Origin: an uncultured beta proteobacterium
GTDB lineage: Bacteria > Pseudomonadota > Gammaproteobacteria > Burkholderiales > Burkholderiaceae_C
DNA length: 64,000 nt
Direction: 5' to 3'
NCBI GenBank assembly: GCA_903844215.1
Contig: CAIMSP010000158.1
Span: 1-64,000, forward strand
The translations under genes and the position numbers were made by a program. The notes under the pieces were generated by a model that was given only the letters and a program-made list of their open reading frames with translations, was not told the DNA's origin and did not search any database. Below, in pieces: positions 1-10,691 of the stretch (position 1 is its first letter; each line of letters starts with the position of its first letter).

Positions 1-115
1 CCAAGCCTGCGCAGGCAGGCTTGGAGCCGCGGTCCTCAAACTTGGCGCTGCCACAGGCAGGCGCCTCTTCGGACCGTCCAAGCCTGCGCAGGCAGGCTTG
101 GAGCCGCGGTCCTCA
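1..115. repeat. 38-bp direct repeat (two copies) containing a hairpin
   Basis: Positions 1-38 and 78-115 are identical. Each copy begins with a 10-bp inverted repeat (CCAAGCCTGC, loop GCAG, GCAGGCTTGG). The spacer at 39-77 holds a further imperfect GGCGC/GCGCC hairpin. The second copy supplies the stop codon of the PAS-LuxR gene on the minus strand. The 77-bp period and the position at the window edge allow for more copies upstream. The hairpins may act as a bidirectional terminator; this is an inference, since there is no strong T-run. Confidence 0.75.
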
Positions 116-667
116 GCCAGCCATGAGTTTGTGGACCAGGTCGGCGGTGGTGCTGGCCTTGAACTTGCGCATCAAGCGCGCGCGGTAGATCTCGACGGTG
201 CGGTGGCTGATGGCGAGCAACTTGCCGATCTCCTTGCTGGTGAGCCCGTCGAGCAGGCTGGCCGCCACCTCGCGTTCGCGCGGCGTGAGTTCGGCTTTCA
301 CCGGGCGGCGCGCGGACAGGTCTTCAAAGCTCCAGATGCCGCTTTCGTGCGGCGCTTCGCGGTTCACCGCGCGTCCCGTCACATGGCACCAGAAGGTCTC
401 GCCCTTGAAGCGGCCATCCACGCGCTTCATGATGCGGTCGTCAGCGTAGCTGCCGTGGCGGTTGAGCAGCGGCGCGATGCGCGCACCGGTGCGCTCGTAC
501 TCGGCGGCGCTAGGGTAGAGAATCTGGAACGATTGCCCCAGCAACTGCTCGCGCGCGGCGCCGAACATTTCGCACACGCGCTGGTTGCAGTCCACCATGG
601 TGCGGTTGCGCGACAGCACCAGGCCCAGCGGAGCCAGATCGAAAGCGAGGCGGTAATCAATGTCCAT
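113..667 (-). CDS. PAS domain / LuxR-type HTH transcriptional regulator
   Basis: 184-residue protein. Residues about 5-115 look like a PAS sensor domain (LAFDLAPLGLVLSRNRTMVD, then CNQRVCEMFG). Residues about 125-170 form a LuxR/GerE helix-turn-helix (LTPREREVA, SKEIGKLLAISHRTVEIYR). There is no receiver domain, so it probably senses a ligand or redox state directly. It is divergent from the CoA-transferase genes, with only about 95 bp between them and a perfect ACTACGTAGT palindrome in the gap. It therefore probably controls that operon, and perhaps itself. The domain calls are firm; the target is inferred from position. Confidence 0.85.
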   Translation of the reverse strand: MDIDYRLAFDLAPLGLVLSRNRTMVDCNQRVCEMFGAAREQLLGQSFQILYPSAAEYERTGARIAPLLNRHGSYADDRIMKRVDGRFKGETFWCHVTGRAVNREAPHESGIWSFEDLSARRPVKAELTPREREVAASLLDGLTSKEIGKLLAISHRTVEIYRARLMRKFKASTTADLVHKLMAG

Positions 668-702
668 GGCGGCGGGGATTCAGGGGTTTTACTTTAGGAA
701 GA

Positions 703-712
703 ACTACGTAGT
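703..712. promoter_or_regulatory. Perfect 10-bp palindrome in the divergent promoter region
   Basis: ACTACGTAGT lies midway between the PAS-LuxR gene and the CoA-transferase operon. TACGTA-type palindromes are common targets of LuxR-family HTH proteins, so this is a candidate operator for the neighbouring regulator. No footprint or second copy supports it. Confidence 0.4.
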
Positions 713-761
713 GCATTAGGTAGTATCGTAACGCCATTGTTTGTTTTCAGGAGAACACCGA

Positions 762-1481
762 GTGAACAAGATTTATCCCAGCGCGGCTGCCGCGCTTGAC
801 GGCATCGTGCACGACGGCCAGTTGCTGGCCGTGGGCGGCTTTGGCCTGTGCGGCATTCCCGAGGCGCTGATCGACGCGCTGCGTGACAGCGCCGTGAAAG
901 ACCTCACGGTCATTTCCAACAACGCCGGGGTCGATGGTTTCGGCCTGGGCAAGCTGCTGGAGACGCGCCAGATCAAGCGCATGATCTCCAGCTACGTGGG
1001 TGAGAACAAGGAGTTCGAGCGCCAGTACCTGGCGGGCGAGCTGGAGTTGGAGTTCACGCCCCAGGGCACGCTGGCGGAAAAGCTGCGTGCCGGTGGCGCC
1101 GGCATCCCGGCCTTTTTCACGCGCACCGGCTACGGCACGCTCGTGGCCGAAGGCAAGGAGACGCGCGAGTTCGATGGCCACATGTACGTGATGGAGCGCG
1201 CGCTCTTGCCCGACGTGTCGCTGGTCAAGGCTTGGAAGGCCGACAAGAGCGGCAATCTGATCTTTCGCCGCACGGCGCGCAATTTCAATCCGGCCGTGGC
1301 CATGGCCGGTCGCATCACCGTGGTGGAAGTTGAAGAGATTGTCGAGACCGGCAGCTTCGACCCGGATGCCGTGCACCTGCCCGGCATCTACGTGACGCGC
1401 CTGGTGCTGAATGCGCACCCGGAAAAGCGCATCGAGAAAAGAACACTGACTGAGACGTCAACGAAGAAAGCGGGGGTTTGA
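762..1481 (+). CDS. scoA: 3-oxoacid CoA-transferase subunit A
   Basis: 239 residues. Alpha subunit of a succinyl-CoA:3-ketoacid (or related) CoA-transferase, which moves CoA between an acyl donor such as succinyl-CoA and a 3-oxoacid in ketone-body or aromatic catabolism. The family glycine-rich motif [10 protein letters not shown] is at residues 25-34. I chose the GTG at 762 because a good Shine-Dalgarno (AGGAGA, 749-754) precedes it; an in-frame TTG at 741 has none. The stop overlaps the region just before subunit B, so the two are translated together. ScoA, AtoD and PcaI cannot be told apart by eye, so the exact substrate is open. Confidence 0.92.
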   Translation: MNKIYPSAAAALDGIVHDGQLLAVGGFGLCGIPEALIDALRDSAVKDLTVISNNAGVDGFGLGKLLETRQIKRMISSYVGENKEFERQYLAGELELEFTPQGTLAEKLRAGGAGIPAFFTRTGYGTLVAEGKETREFDGHMYVMERALLPDVSLVKAWKADKSGNLIFRRTARNFNPAVAMAGRITVVEVEEIVETGSFDPDAVHLPGIYVTRLVLNAHPEKRIEKRTLTETSTKKAGV

Positions 1482-1483
1482 TC

Positions 1484-2122
1484 ATGGCTTGGACACACGA
1501 CCAAATGGCAGCCAAGGCGGCCGAAGAACTGCAAGACGGCTTCTACGTCAACCTCGGCATTGGGCTGCCCACGCTGGTGGCCAACTTCGTCTCGCCCGAC
1601 ATCGAAGTCTGGCTGCAAAGCGAAAACGGCATGCTGGGCATCGGCGCGTTCCCCACCGAAGACGAGGTGGACGCGGACCTGATCAACGCCGGCAAGCAGA
1701 CCGTCACGACCATTCCGGGCTCCAGCATCTTTGGCAGCCACGACAGCTTTGCCATGATCCGCGGCGGCAAGATCAACCTGTCCATCCTGGGTGCGATGCA
1801 GGTCAGTGCCAGCGGCGATCTGGCCAACTGGATGATCCCCGGCAAGATGGTCAAGGGCATGGGCGGCGCCATGGATCTGGTGGGCGGCGTGAAAAACGTG
1901 GTGGTGCTGATGGAGCACGTCGCGAAAAAGAAGGACGGCAGCATCGACCTGAAGATCCTTCCCGCGTGCACGCTGCCGCTGACCGGCGTGGGTGTGGTGG
2001 ACCGCATCATCACCGATCTGGCGGTACTGGACATCACGCCGCATGGTCTGAAGGTGGTGGAGATGGCGCCGGGTGTGACGCGTGAAGAGCTGCAAGCCAA
2101 GACCGGCGTGCCGCTGCACTGA
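1484..2122 (+). CDS. scoB: 3-oxoacid CoA-transferase subunit B
   Basis: 212 residues. Beta subunit of the same enzyme. The catalytic glutamate that forms the gamma-glutamyl-CoA thioester is Glu47 in SENGMLGIG, and the GIGLPT loop is at residues 25-30. The ATG at 1484 lies 2 bp after the subunit A stop and has a purine-rich CGGGGG upstream, so it is preferred over a TTG at 1478. It forms a two-gene operon with subunit A. The next gene is convergent and ends 3 bp after this one, leaving almost no room for a terminator. Confidence 0.92.
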   Translation: MAWTHDQMAAKAAEELQDGFYVNLGIGLPTLVANFVSPDIEVWLQSENGMLGIGAFPTEDEVDADLINAGKQTVTTIPGSSIFGSHDSFAMIRGGKINLSILGAMQVSASGDLANWMIPGKMVKGMGGAMDLVGGVKNVVVLMEHVAKKKDGSIDLKILPACTLPLTGVGVVDRIITDLAVLDITPHGLKVVEMAPGVTREELQAKTGVPLH

Positions 2123-2125
2123 GCG

Positions 2126-4555
2126 TCAGGCGTTCAGGCCGAGCGGCTTGTCCGGCGCCTTGCGCGCCGCGAGCGCCGCCGGTCGAATCCAGTTGCCAAG
2201 CTTTGCCGCCAGTTCGCGGATGTCGCGCATCAGAAAGAGCATCGGCAGCAGTCGCCACGCGGCGACGGCCAGTGCCGCGGCGATCGGCAGGTAGCGCAGA
2301 CTCTGTGGCAGGAACAGGGGCAAAAACAACACGGCCAACAGCACAAAGATCGCCACGTCGCGGCTCAGCCAGCCGACATTTTGCGCGCGGCGTTCCATCA
2401 GTTGCTCCACCTTGGCCCGAAGCTGGTTCAGCACCGGTTTCGCGCGCGCCACGGTCTTGCTCATCTGCCGCCAGGGCAGGTCCGAGCGGCCCGAGGCGAT
2501 GATGCTTGAGACCAGGTCGAAATAGCGCTCGATGCAGGCCGCCAGCTCGCTGGCGCCGGCCGGCGCGATCAGGCTGGCGCGAGCGGCGCTTTGAATCTGG
2601 CTCAGCACATTCTGGAATTCAACGCCCATCGCCTTGCATTCATCCGTCTGGGCTTGAAGTGCGCGGGCGTTGGCCTGAAGTTGACGGTCTGCCGCTTTGC
2701 GCGCTTCGGGCAGCAGCGACTCCAGCACCAGCAGCTCGGCCGCCGCCATGGCTTGCGGGTCGCCCAGATCCGTCAGCCAGGGACAGTGCACGGCAAGGCC
2801 CACCAGGTCGGCCGTGAGGCGCGCCCGCAAACGTTGCGCCCAGACCGCGTCGTAGGCCACGGCCAGCAGGCGCGCATGCAGCTTGGCCAGGGCCGGGCGA
2901 TCGGGGTCGCTTTGGCCGTAGAGCAGTTGGTGCACATCGGGGTAGTCGTTCGCCGCCGCCGCAGGCGCCTTCGCCCGGATGCGCGCCAGCCCGTGCTCCC
3001 AGGCCTGGTCAAAGCCGTCGGCGGCGTCGCCCCAGCGCTGCACGATGTCGGCGCAGGCGCTGTTGCCGGCTTGCGCATAAGTCTGCAGCACCCGGTATTG
3101 GTGCAACTGGTGCAGCCAATGCTCGGCCTCGACATCGCCGTTCAAGGCCTCGTTGGCGTGCTGCAACACGGCCCGCAGGCCCAGCGGCTCGGCGCGCCAC
3201 ACGGCAGGAATGCCGGGCGCCAGTTGCAAGATCAACTGCAGCAACTGCACGTCCACCGGCAGGCGGCTGTCGTGGCGCAGATCGAGCAGCAGGCGCACCA
3301 CGTTTTGATCGACCTGCACGTCGCGAAACCAGGTCAGCAACAGCCCGTTGGCAATGTCGGCCACGCCCGCAGCCCAGTGGCGGCTCAGCGCCACGGCGAG
3401 CTGCTCGGGGCTGTAGCAGACGTCCGTGCCGAGCCGATAGGCCTGCTCGAAACGGTGTGCCACGCCCGCGTCCTGCGCTTCGGCCAGGCTGGGGTCGTGC
3501 GCCAGCCAGCGCCTGATCTCATCACCGCCCCAGCGCTGCTTGGGGTCGCGCACCAGCAGGCCGCGCAGCAGTTTCCTGAAGCTGCGATCCGTGACTTCGG
3601 TCAGGTCGATGCCGCGCGTGGTGAGGTGGTGCAGCACCACCGGTTCCGAGAGTCCGGCAAAAGGATGTTTGCCCAGCAGGGCTTCGAGCACGATGATGCC
3701 CAGCGCCCAGAAATCGGCCTTCACGTCGATGACGCCGGACAGGCTCTCGGGCGAGGCGTAGGGCAGGGTGCGCGCCACGCTGGTGAAGCGCTGCGTGGCT
3801 TCGAGCACCGAGGAGATGCCGAAATCGGTGAGCACCAGTTCCAGCGGCTGGGCCCGGCGCAGCAGGATGTTCTCGGGCTTGAGATCGCGGTGCAACAAGC
3901 CCAGCGCGTGCACCGCCTCAATCGCCGCCGCCGTCTGGCGCAGCACCTCGCGCAGCGCAGCGTCGGCCAAGGGGCCCAAGCGCAGCAGGTCGCGCAGGGA
4001 GCCGCTCGCGCAATACTCCATCAACTCGTAGGCATAGCCCTGCTCCGTGCCGGATTGCAGCACGCGCACGCAGTAGCTGGGATCGAGCTGCGCGATGCGC
4101 TGCAGCACCTCGGCCTTGGGTTGCAGGCCGTGGCGGTAGATCTTGGCCACCAGCGTGGGGCCGCCCGCCAGGCTTTGCACCAGCAGCAGTTCGGCTTCGG
4201 CGCCGGAACTGGCCAAGGGGCGCAGGATGCGGTACGCGTCCTTGAGCTTGCCCGGCAGGCTGATCAGGCTGTGCAGCTGATCGCCGCCTGCGCTGGTCTG
4301 CGCCAAGGGGCGGTCGCAGTAGAGGCAGGTCTTGGCGCCGGGCGGGTTGCTTTGGCCGCAGTCCTCGTGCGCGCAGACGCTGGCTGCTTGCGCCATCGCC
4401 ACGTCGATCGGCGCGGCCGCAACAACGGCCGCAGCGCCGCCTTGTCGGCTCACCAGATCGACCCCGGCGAGCAGCGCGCCGCAGGCGCAGCGCATCACCG
4501 GCGGCGCGTTCTCGGTGCCGCAACTGGGACAAAGGCGGTGCTCATCCACGCTCAT
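2126..4555 (-). CDS. Zinc-ribbon Ser/Thr protein kinase with C-terminal membrane segments
   Basis: 809 residues. The N-terminus has two short zinc-ribbon-like clusters (Cys9, 12, 23, 25 and Cys61, 66, 77, 80). A Hanks-type kinase domain spans about residues 108-360, with VAK Lys138, HRDLKPEN (Asp224, Asn229) and DFG Asp244. The glycine loop is degenerate (ASSGAEAE). A roughly 300-residue alpha-helical region of unknown function follows, then a hydrophobic hairpin near residues 720-775 that should anchor the protein in the membrane. It is the last gene of a four-gene operon; its ATG abuts the stop of the Fe-S protein gene with no gap. The key catalytic residues are present, so it is probably active. 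Its substrates are unknown, and the co-encoded AAA+ ATPase and coiled-coil protein are the obvious candidates. Confidence 0.88.
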   Translation of the reverse strand: MSVDEHRLCPSCGTENAPPVMRCACGALLAGVDLVSRQGGAAAVVAAAPIDVAMAQAASVCAHEDCGQSNPPGAKTCLYCDRPLAQTSAGGDQLHSLISLPGKLKDAYRILRPLASSGAEAELLLVQSLAGGPTLVAKIYRHGLQPKAEVLQRIAQLDPSYCVRVLQSGTEQGYAYELMEYCASGSLRDLLRLGPLADAALREVLRQTAAAIEAVHALGLLHRDLKPENILLRRAQPLELVLTDFGISSVLEATQRFTSVARTLPYASPESLSGVIDVKADFWALGIIVLEALLGKHPFAGLSEPVVLHHLTTRGIDLTEVTDRSFRKLLRGLLVRDPKQRWGGDEIRRWLAHDPSLAEAQDAGVAHRFEQAYRLGTDVCYSPEQLAVALSRHWAAGVADIANGLLLTWFRDVQVDQNVVRLLLDLRHDSRLPVDVQLLQLILQLAPGIPAVWRAEPLGLRAVLQHANEALNGDVEAEHWLHQLHQYRVLQTYAQAGNSACADIVQRWGDAADGFDQAWEHGLARIRAKAPAAAANDYPDVHQLLYGQSDPDRPALAKLHARLLAVAYDAVWAQRLRARLTADLVGLAVHCPWLTDLGDPQAMAAAELLVLESLLPEARKAADRQLQANARALQAQTDECKAMGVEFQNVLSQIQSAARASLIAPAGASELAACIERYFDLVSSIIASGRSDLPWRQMSKTVARAKPVLNQLRAKVEQLMERRAQNVGWLSRDVAIFVLLAVLFLPLFLPQSLRYLPIAAALAVAAWRLLPMLFLMRDIRELAAKLGNWIRPAALAARKAPDKPLGLNA

Positions 4556-5208
4556 CTAAGGCCTCCAGGAAACCTGGCTGAAGGCCAGACCGCGCTGCGC
4601 GCAGGACGCCTCCAGCGCCGCCATGTCGCCGCGCGCCGGAATGCCCACATACCAGACGCGGTCGCCGTCCACCATGGTCTGCATGCGCTTGTCTGCATCC
4701 TGCGCCAGCGCATCCACGTGCGCGCCGTAGCGGGCGCGGCCACGCTCGGACAGCGGCACCAAGGGCTGATTGGCCGAGCCGCGCCACACCTGGGTGAGCG
4801 GCCGGGCCTGCACAAAGGGCTCGGGGATGAGGGCGTCGAGCTGCGCCAGCAGGCGCGCGTGTTTTTTCTGCAGCGTGGCCAGCGCGTAGCCGCTGTAGCA
4901 CAGGATGTCGAAATCGAGCTGCTCGGCGCTGCGCCACTGCGCTAATCCCGCCAGCAGGGCGGCCAGCGCCTGGGGCTGGTCAAACGGCTCGCCACCGGAA
5001 ATCGTCACGCCATCGAGCTGGCTGGCGCTGGTCTGGCGGCACCAGGCGAGCAACTGCGCCACGCCCATCTCGCGCCCGGGGTCCCGGCTCCAGGTGTCTT
5101 GCGACACGCAGCCCTTGCAGCCAATGCTGCAACCCTGGACCCAGATGCCGATGCGCCGCCCCGGCCCCAGCACCGTCACCGGGAAGTGCGCCTTGTTGAT
5201 GGCGATCT

Positions 5209-5212
<4 letters not shown>
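4556..5212 (-). CDS. Radical-SAM / 4Fe-4S activase-like protein (NrdG-like fold)
   Basis: 218 residues from the ATG at 5212, which overlaps the AAA+ stop as ATGA; a GTG at 5218 is the alternative. The cysteine motif CxxxCxxC is at Cys28, 32 and 35 (QGCSIGCKGC), followed by a GGEP motif (ISGGEPFDQP) that binds the SAM amino group. This is the short radical-SAM architecture of anaerobic ribonucleotide reductase activases and related 4Fe-4S single-cluster proteins. No NrdD or other glycyl-radical enzyme is nearby, and the gene is locked between an AAA+ ATPase gene and a kinase gene. An NrdG role is therefore unlikely, and the substrate is unknown. Confidence 0.82.
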
Positions 5213-7043
<1,831 letters not shown>

Positions 7044-7047
<4 letters not shown>

Positions 7048-8105
7048 TTGAGTTCGCGTTGCAGCGGTTGGGTGTGCGATGCGGCGGCTTCTTCGTCGGC
7101 AAAGCGCGGTAGCTTGTCGGCCTGCACCCACTGCACCGGCAGCTCGCCCGCAGCCAGGCGGCGCGTCACGTCGAGCTGCACGCCGCGCGCCTCCAGCGCC
7201 TTGAGCAGGGCCGGGAATTCGCTGCACCAGCGGTCCTCGGCCAGGTGGTCGAGCACGCTGCGTTCGTTGTGCTCGGCGCGGACGGCGCGCACCACGTTGA
7301 AGTTGACGGAACTGGCCTGGGCGTTGACGCGCATGCGCACCATGTAATTGCCCCAGGACTGGCGCCGGAAATGCACCACGCCGCCCTCGACGAAGAGCGT
7401 GCTGCCAATTTCTTCCACCTGGTAGCCCAGGTCCTTGAGCGCGCGCTCGACGATGGTGGCCGTGGCCTGCTGTACCTGTTGCTGTTGCAGGGCTTCGATG
7501 TGCGCCTGGATGCGCGCACGCAGTTCGGTGGCCAGCAACTCGGCGCGCTCGCCCGGCAACGTGGCGTCGAGTTCGCGTGCCACGCTCTGGATGTGCGCGG
7601 GCACCGGCCCCAGGGCGTCGATGCGTTGCAGCAGGCGTTGCGCGAGCGTGCGCGCGGCGGCCTCGGGCAGCGGCAGATCGACCGCCTGTTCGGCAAACTC
7701 AAGGCTCTGGCGCGCGGCCTCGGTCAACAAAATGGCGCGCAGCTCGGCGCTCAGTGTTTGCAGGGCTCGCACATAGGCGCCCAGCGCGTCGGCGTCGCCC
7801 GCCGGCGGTGGCGCCGGGCGTGTGGCGCGCACCTGCTCGGCCAGGCCCAGGCGCTCGGCCAGCCCCTGGAGTTGATCGAAAGCGGTTTGCGCGCCTTGCG
7901 CTTCTTCGCCCAAAGCCGCGTGTCCGCGCTGTTGCGCGGCGCTTTGCGCCACGGCGCGGGCCTCGTCTTGTTGCTGGTGTTGCTGCTTCAGCGCCGCGGC
8001 AAGCGCGTGGCCCTCGTACACCGCAAGCGCGGCGCGAATGGCGGCCGCCGAAAGCAGGGCTGCGATCGGATTCGCCGAGATGACGACAGTGATGGGACCA
8101 CTCAT
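7044..8105 (-). CDS. Coiled-coil protein of the AAA+/kinase operon, unknown function
   Basis: 353 residues and not assignable to a family I recognise. The first 30 residues form an Ala-rich hydrophobic stretch (ISANPIAALLSAAAIRAAL) that could be a membrane anchor. Residues about 33-220 are rich in Gln, Ala and Glu and look like long coiled coils. Residues about 220-340 form a globular tail (YQVEEIGSTLFVEGGVVHF, then a basic YMVRMRVNA strand). It is the first gene of the four-gene operon and its stop overlaps the AAA+ start. It may be a scaffold or effector acted on by the ATPase and kinase; this is inference from context only. Confidence 0.75.
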
Positions 8106-8141
8106 GCCGACAAGTATCGCAGGAAGCGGCGTCGGCTGGCT

Positions 8142-8480
8142 TCAGTCTTCGGGGCGGAACAGGTCGGTCTGGGCAAACACCGCAGGCAGCTTCTTGGGCG
8201 CCGTGATGCGCAACTGCTTGTTCACGTTTTCCCGGCCAAAGACGACCTCGATGTCGGCCACTGCGACGCCGAACAGCGGCGCCAAAAAGCGCAGCATGTG
8301 ATCGGTGGCTCGGCCATTCACCGGGGCTGCGGTGACGCTGACCTTGAGCTGCGTGCCCTTGGGCTTGCCGATGGCGTCCTTGGAGGCGCTGGGTTTGCCC
8401 AGGATGTTCAGCACCAGCACCTCGCCCTCCCACACGTAGAAGGAGTCGCCGGTGGCGTTCTTCACCTGGCCGCGGCTCAT
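8142..8480 (-). CDS. yggU: DUF167 (YggU) family protein
   Basis: 112 residues. It matches the small DUF167/YggU family by its core pattern VSVTAAPVNGRATDHMLRFLA, followed by an acidic-strand segment and a basic end (ENVNKQLRI). The molecular function of the family is not established. It starts 12 bp after the murA stop and ends 36 bp before the coiled-coil gene start, all on one strand. It could therefore be co-transcribed with either neighbour. Confidence 0.85.
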   Translation of the reverse strand: MSRGQVKNATGDSFYVWEGEVLVLNILGKPSASKDAIGKPKGTQLKVSVTAAPVNGRATDHMLRFLAPLFGVAVADIEVVFGRENVNKQLRITAPKKLPAVFAQTDLFRPED

Positions 8481-8492
8481 GACAAAGGGGGC

Positions 8493-9770
8493 TTACGCCC
8501 GCCTGGAAATGCGCGCGCCCAGGCCCAGCAGCTTTTCTTCCACGTGCTCGTAACCGCGCTCGATCATGTTGGCGTTTTGCACCGTGGATTTGCCGGTGGC
8601 GCACAGCGCCGCGCCCAACAGCGCCATGCCGGCGCGGATGTCGGGCGAGCTCAGCGTGGTGCCGCGCAGCTGCGATCTCCCGCTGATGACAACTCTATGC
8701 GGGTCGCACACCACGGCGTTGGCGCCCATGGCGATGAGGCGATCCACAAAGTACAGGCGCGACTCGAACATCTTCTCGAAGAACAGCACGCTGCCCTGCA
8801 CCTGGGTGGCCAGCGTGATCATGCAGCTCATCTGGTCGGTGGCAAATTGCGGCCAGGGCCCGTCGCCGATGACGGGAATCGAGCCGTCGTAGTCGGGGTT
8901 GATGCGCAGCTCCTGGTCCGGGGGCAGATGGATGTGGTCCTTGTAGAGCTCGATCTTCACGCCCAAGGTGGCAAACACGCGCTTGCACATCCAGTAGGCG
9001 TGCAGGTCCGTGCCCTCGACCCGGATCTCGCCGCCGGTGGCAGCGGCCAGCGCCAGGTAGGAGGCGGCTTCGATGTGGTCGTGGCAAACGCGGTGCGTGG
9101 TGCCGCGCAGTGAGGTCACGCCGTCGATCTCGAGCTGGTTCGTGCCGATGCCGGTGATCCGGGCGCCCATGGCGTTGAGCATGTGGGCCAGATCCTGCAC
9201 ATGCGGCTCGCAGGCGGCGTTGCGGATGATGGTGTGGCCCGCGCTCACGGCGGCGGCCATCAGGATGTGCTCCGTGCCAGTGACCGAGGGCTCGTCAAAG
9301 AACAGGTCCGAGCCGCTCAGTCCTGCGGGCACGGTGAAGTCGTAGGTCGTGCCCAACTCCAGCGTGGCGCCGAGTTTTTGCAGTCCATAGAAGTGCGTGT
9401 CCAGGCGCCGACGGCCAATCACGTCGCCGCCCGGCGGATACAGCTTGGCCTTGCCGGTGCGGTGCAGCAGCGGCGCCACGCACAGGATGGAGGTGCGCAC
9501 CTTGTTGCACAGTGCCTGCGAGATTTCGCTGGTGTGGACCTGCGCCAGGTGCACGCTCACGCGCTCGCCGCTGCGCTCGACCTTGCCGCCGAGTTCGACG
9601 ATCACGTCGAGCATGTGGCGCACGTCGATGATGTCGGGAACGTTCTCCAGAATCATTTCCTGATCCGTGAGAATGCACGCCGCGATCATCGGCAGAATGG
9701 CGTTCTTGTTGCCCGAGACGCGGACCGTGCCGCGCAGCGGAACACCGCCTTCGATTTCAAAAATGGACAT
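8493..9770 (-). CDS. murA: UDP-N-acetylglucosamine 1-carboxyvinyltransferase (MurA), Asp-type
   Basis: 425 residues from the ATG at 9770 (MSIFEIEGG); the longer frame adds 24 non-homologous residues. MurA transfers enolpyruvate from PEP to UDP-GlcNAc in the first committed step of peptidoglycan synthesis, in the cytoplasm. The conserved SGNKNAILP motif near residue 20 is intact. The residue equivalent to E. coli Cys115, in the flexible PGGCxIG loop, is Asp116 here (PGGDVIG). Cys-to-Asp MurAs, as in mycobacteria and chlamydiae, are active and insensitive to fosfomycin. The gene does not lie beside the his genes, so it may be a second copy; this window cannot settle that. Confidence 0.9.
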   Translation of the reverse strand: MSIFEIEGGVPLRGTVRVSGNKNAILPMIAACILTDQEMILENVPDIIDVRHMLDVIVELGGKVERSGERVSVHLAQVHTSEISQALCNKVRTSILCVAPLLHRTGKAKLYPPGGDVIGRRRLDTHFYGLQKLGATLELGTTYDFTVPAGLSGSDLFFDEPSVTGTEHILMAAAVSAGHTIIRNAACEPHVQDLAHMLNAMGARITGIGTNQLEIDGVTSLRGTTHRVCHDHIEAASYLALAAATGGEIRVEGTDLHAYWMCKRVFATLGVKIELYKDHIHLPPDQELRINPDYDGSIPVIGDGPWPQFATDQMSCMITLATQVQGSVLFFEKMFESRLYFVDRLIAMGANAVVCDPHRVVISGRSQLRGTTLSSPDIRAGMALLGAALCATGKSTVQNANMIERGYEHVEEKLLGLGARISRRA

Positions 9771-9876
9771 GGGATGGCTGACTTCAGAGTGAGCTTGGAT
9801 TGTCCCATACCGTTGTGCGCCGTCGCCGCAGGGGGCCGACATCGGGGTTTGCAGTCACGCGAACAATGGCCCATAA

Positions 9877-9896
9877 TACTGTACAAATAAACAGTT
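9877..9896. promoter_or_regulatory. LexA (SOS) box upstream of imuA
   Basis: CTGTACAAATAAACAG sits about 25 bp before the imuA ATG and matches the LexA consensus CTG-N10-CAG with an AT-rich core. imuA-imuB-dnaE2 cassettes are classically LexA-repressed, so DNA damage should induce this operon. Confidence 0.88.
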
Positions 9897-9917
9897 ATTG
9901 TTCGTGATCTTGCCGCC

Positions 9918-10691
9918 ATGCCACCCGCTCTCGCTCTTGCTTCTTCGGTCGATCCGTCCGCGTTGGTGGGCGTTTGGCGCGCCGACCAGATGGCCTCGGC
10001 CGTGGGCAGCGTGCTGTCCAGCGGCTACCCGGCGCTGGACGCGCAATTGCCCGGCGGTGGCTGGCCGGTGGGCGCGCTGACCGAGTTGCTTCAGGTGCAG
10101 TCGGGCGTGGGCGAGTGGGGCTTGCTGTTGCCCGCGCTGGCGTGCAGCTTGTCCCGCGCGACCTCGCCCCGGGCGACACTGGTGCTGGTGGGCGCGCCGC
10201 ATGTGCCGCTGGGTCCGGCGCTGCTGGCGCGCGGACTGGACGCGCAGCGCCTGCTGTGGGTGCGCACCGACACGCCTGCGGCGCGCGCCTGGGCCTGCGA
10301 GCAGGCGCTGCGCTGCGCCGACGTGACCGCCGTGCTGGCCTGGCTGCCCCAGGTGCGCACGGACGCGCTGCGCCGTCTGCACCTGGCCGCGCACGACCAT
10401 GCCAAGCTGCTGTGGGTGTTGCGTCCGGCCGCAGCGCAACACGAGTCTTCTCCGGCACCGCTGCGCCTGCTGCTGGCCACCGCAAGCCCGGGCTTGGGCG
10501 CGGCGCATGAGAGCCTGGTGAGCATCCTCAAGCGCCGCGGTCCGCCGCTGGAGCAGGCGCTGCCGCTGGCCCTGCACAGCGCCGCGCTGCGGGCCCTGCT
10601 GGCGGCCGCCAAGCTGCGCGGCAGCGAAGCGCGCGAAACGCTGGTTGTGCGGAGGGCGCATGCATTGGATCGCCTTGCAGCCGCTGTGTGA
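9918..10691 (+). CDS. imuA: ImuA, mutasome accessory protein
   Basis: 257 residues. Small RecA-like protein of the ImuA family, the first gene of the inducible mutagenesis cassette. ImuA works with ImuB and DnaE2 in error-prone translesion synthesis. The N-terminal pattern LSSGYPALDAQLPGGGWPVG is characteristic, while the canonical P-loop is not evident, as is usual for ImuA. The ATG at 9918 follows the LexA box. The 3' end overlaps imuB by 32 bp, indicating translational coupling. Confidence 0.9.
   Translation: MPPALALASSVDPSALVGVWRADQMASAVGSVLSSGYPALDAQLPGGGWPVGALTELLQVQSGVGEWGLLLPALACSLSRATSPRATLVLVGAPHVPLGPALLARGLDAQRLLWVRTDTPAARAWACEQALRCADVTAVLAWLPQVRTDALRRLHLAAHDHAKLLWVLRPAAAQHESSPAPLRLLLATASPGLGAAHESLVSILKRRGPPLEQALPLALHSAALRALLAAAKLRGSEARETLVVRRAHALDRLAAAV

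Noticed and set aside
2591-4945. 784-codon plus-strand frame opposite the kinase
   Set aside because: Antisense shadow of a well-supported kinase gene; composition is His/Gln/Arg/Ala-rich with no motif.
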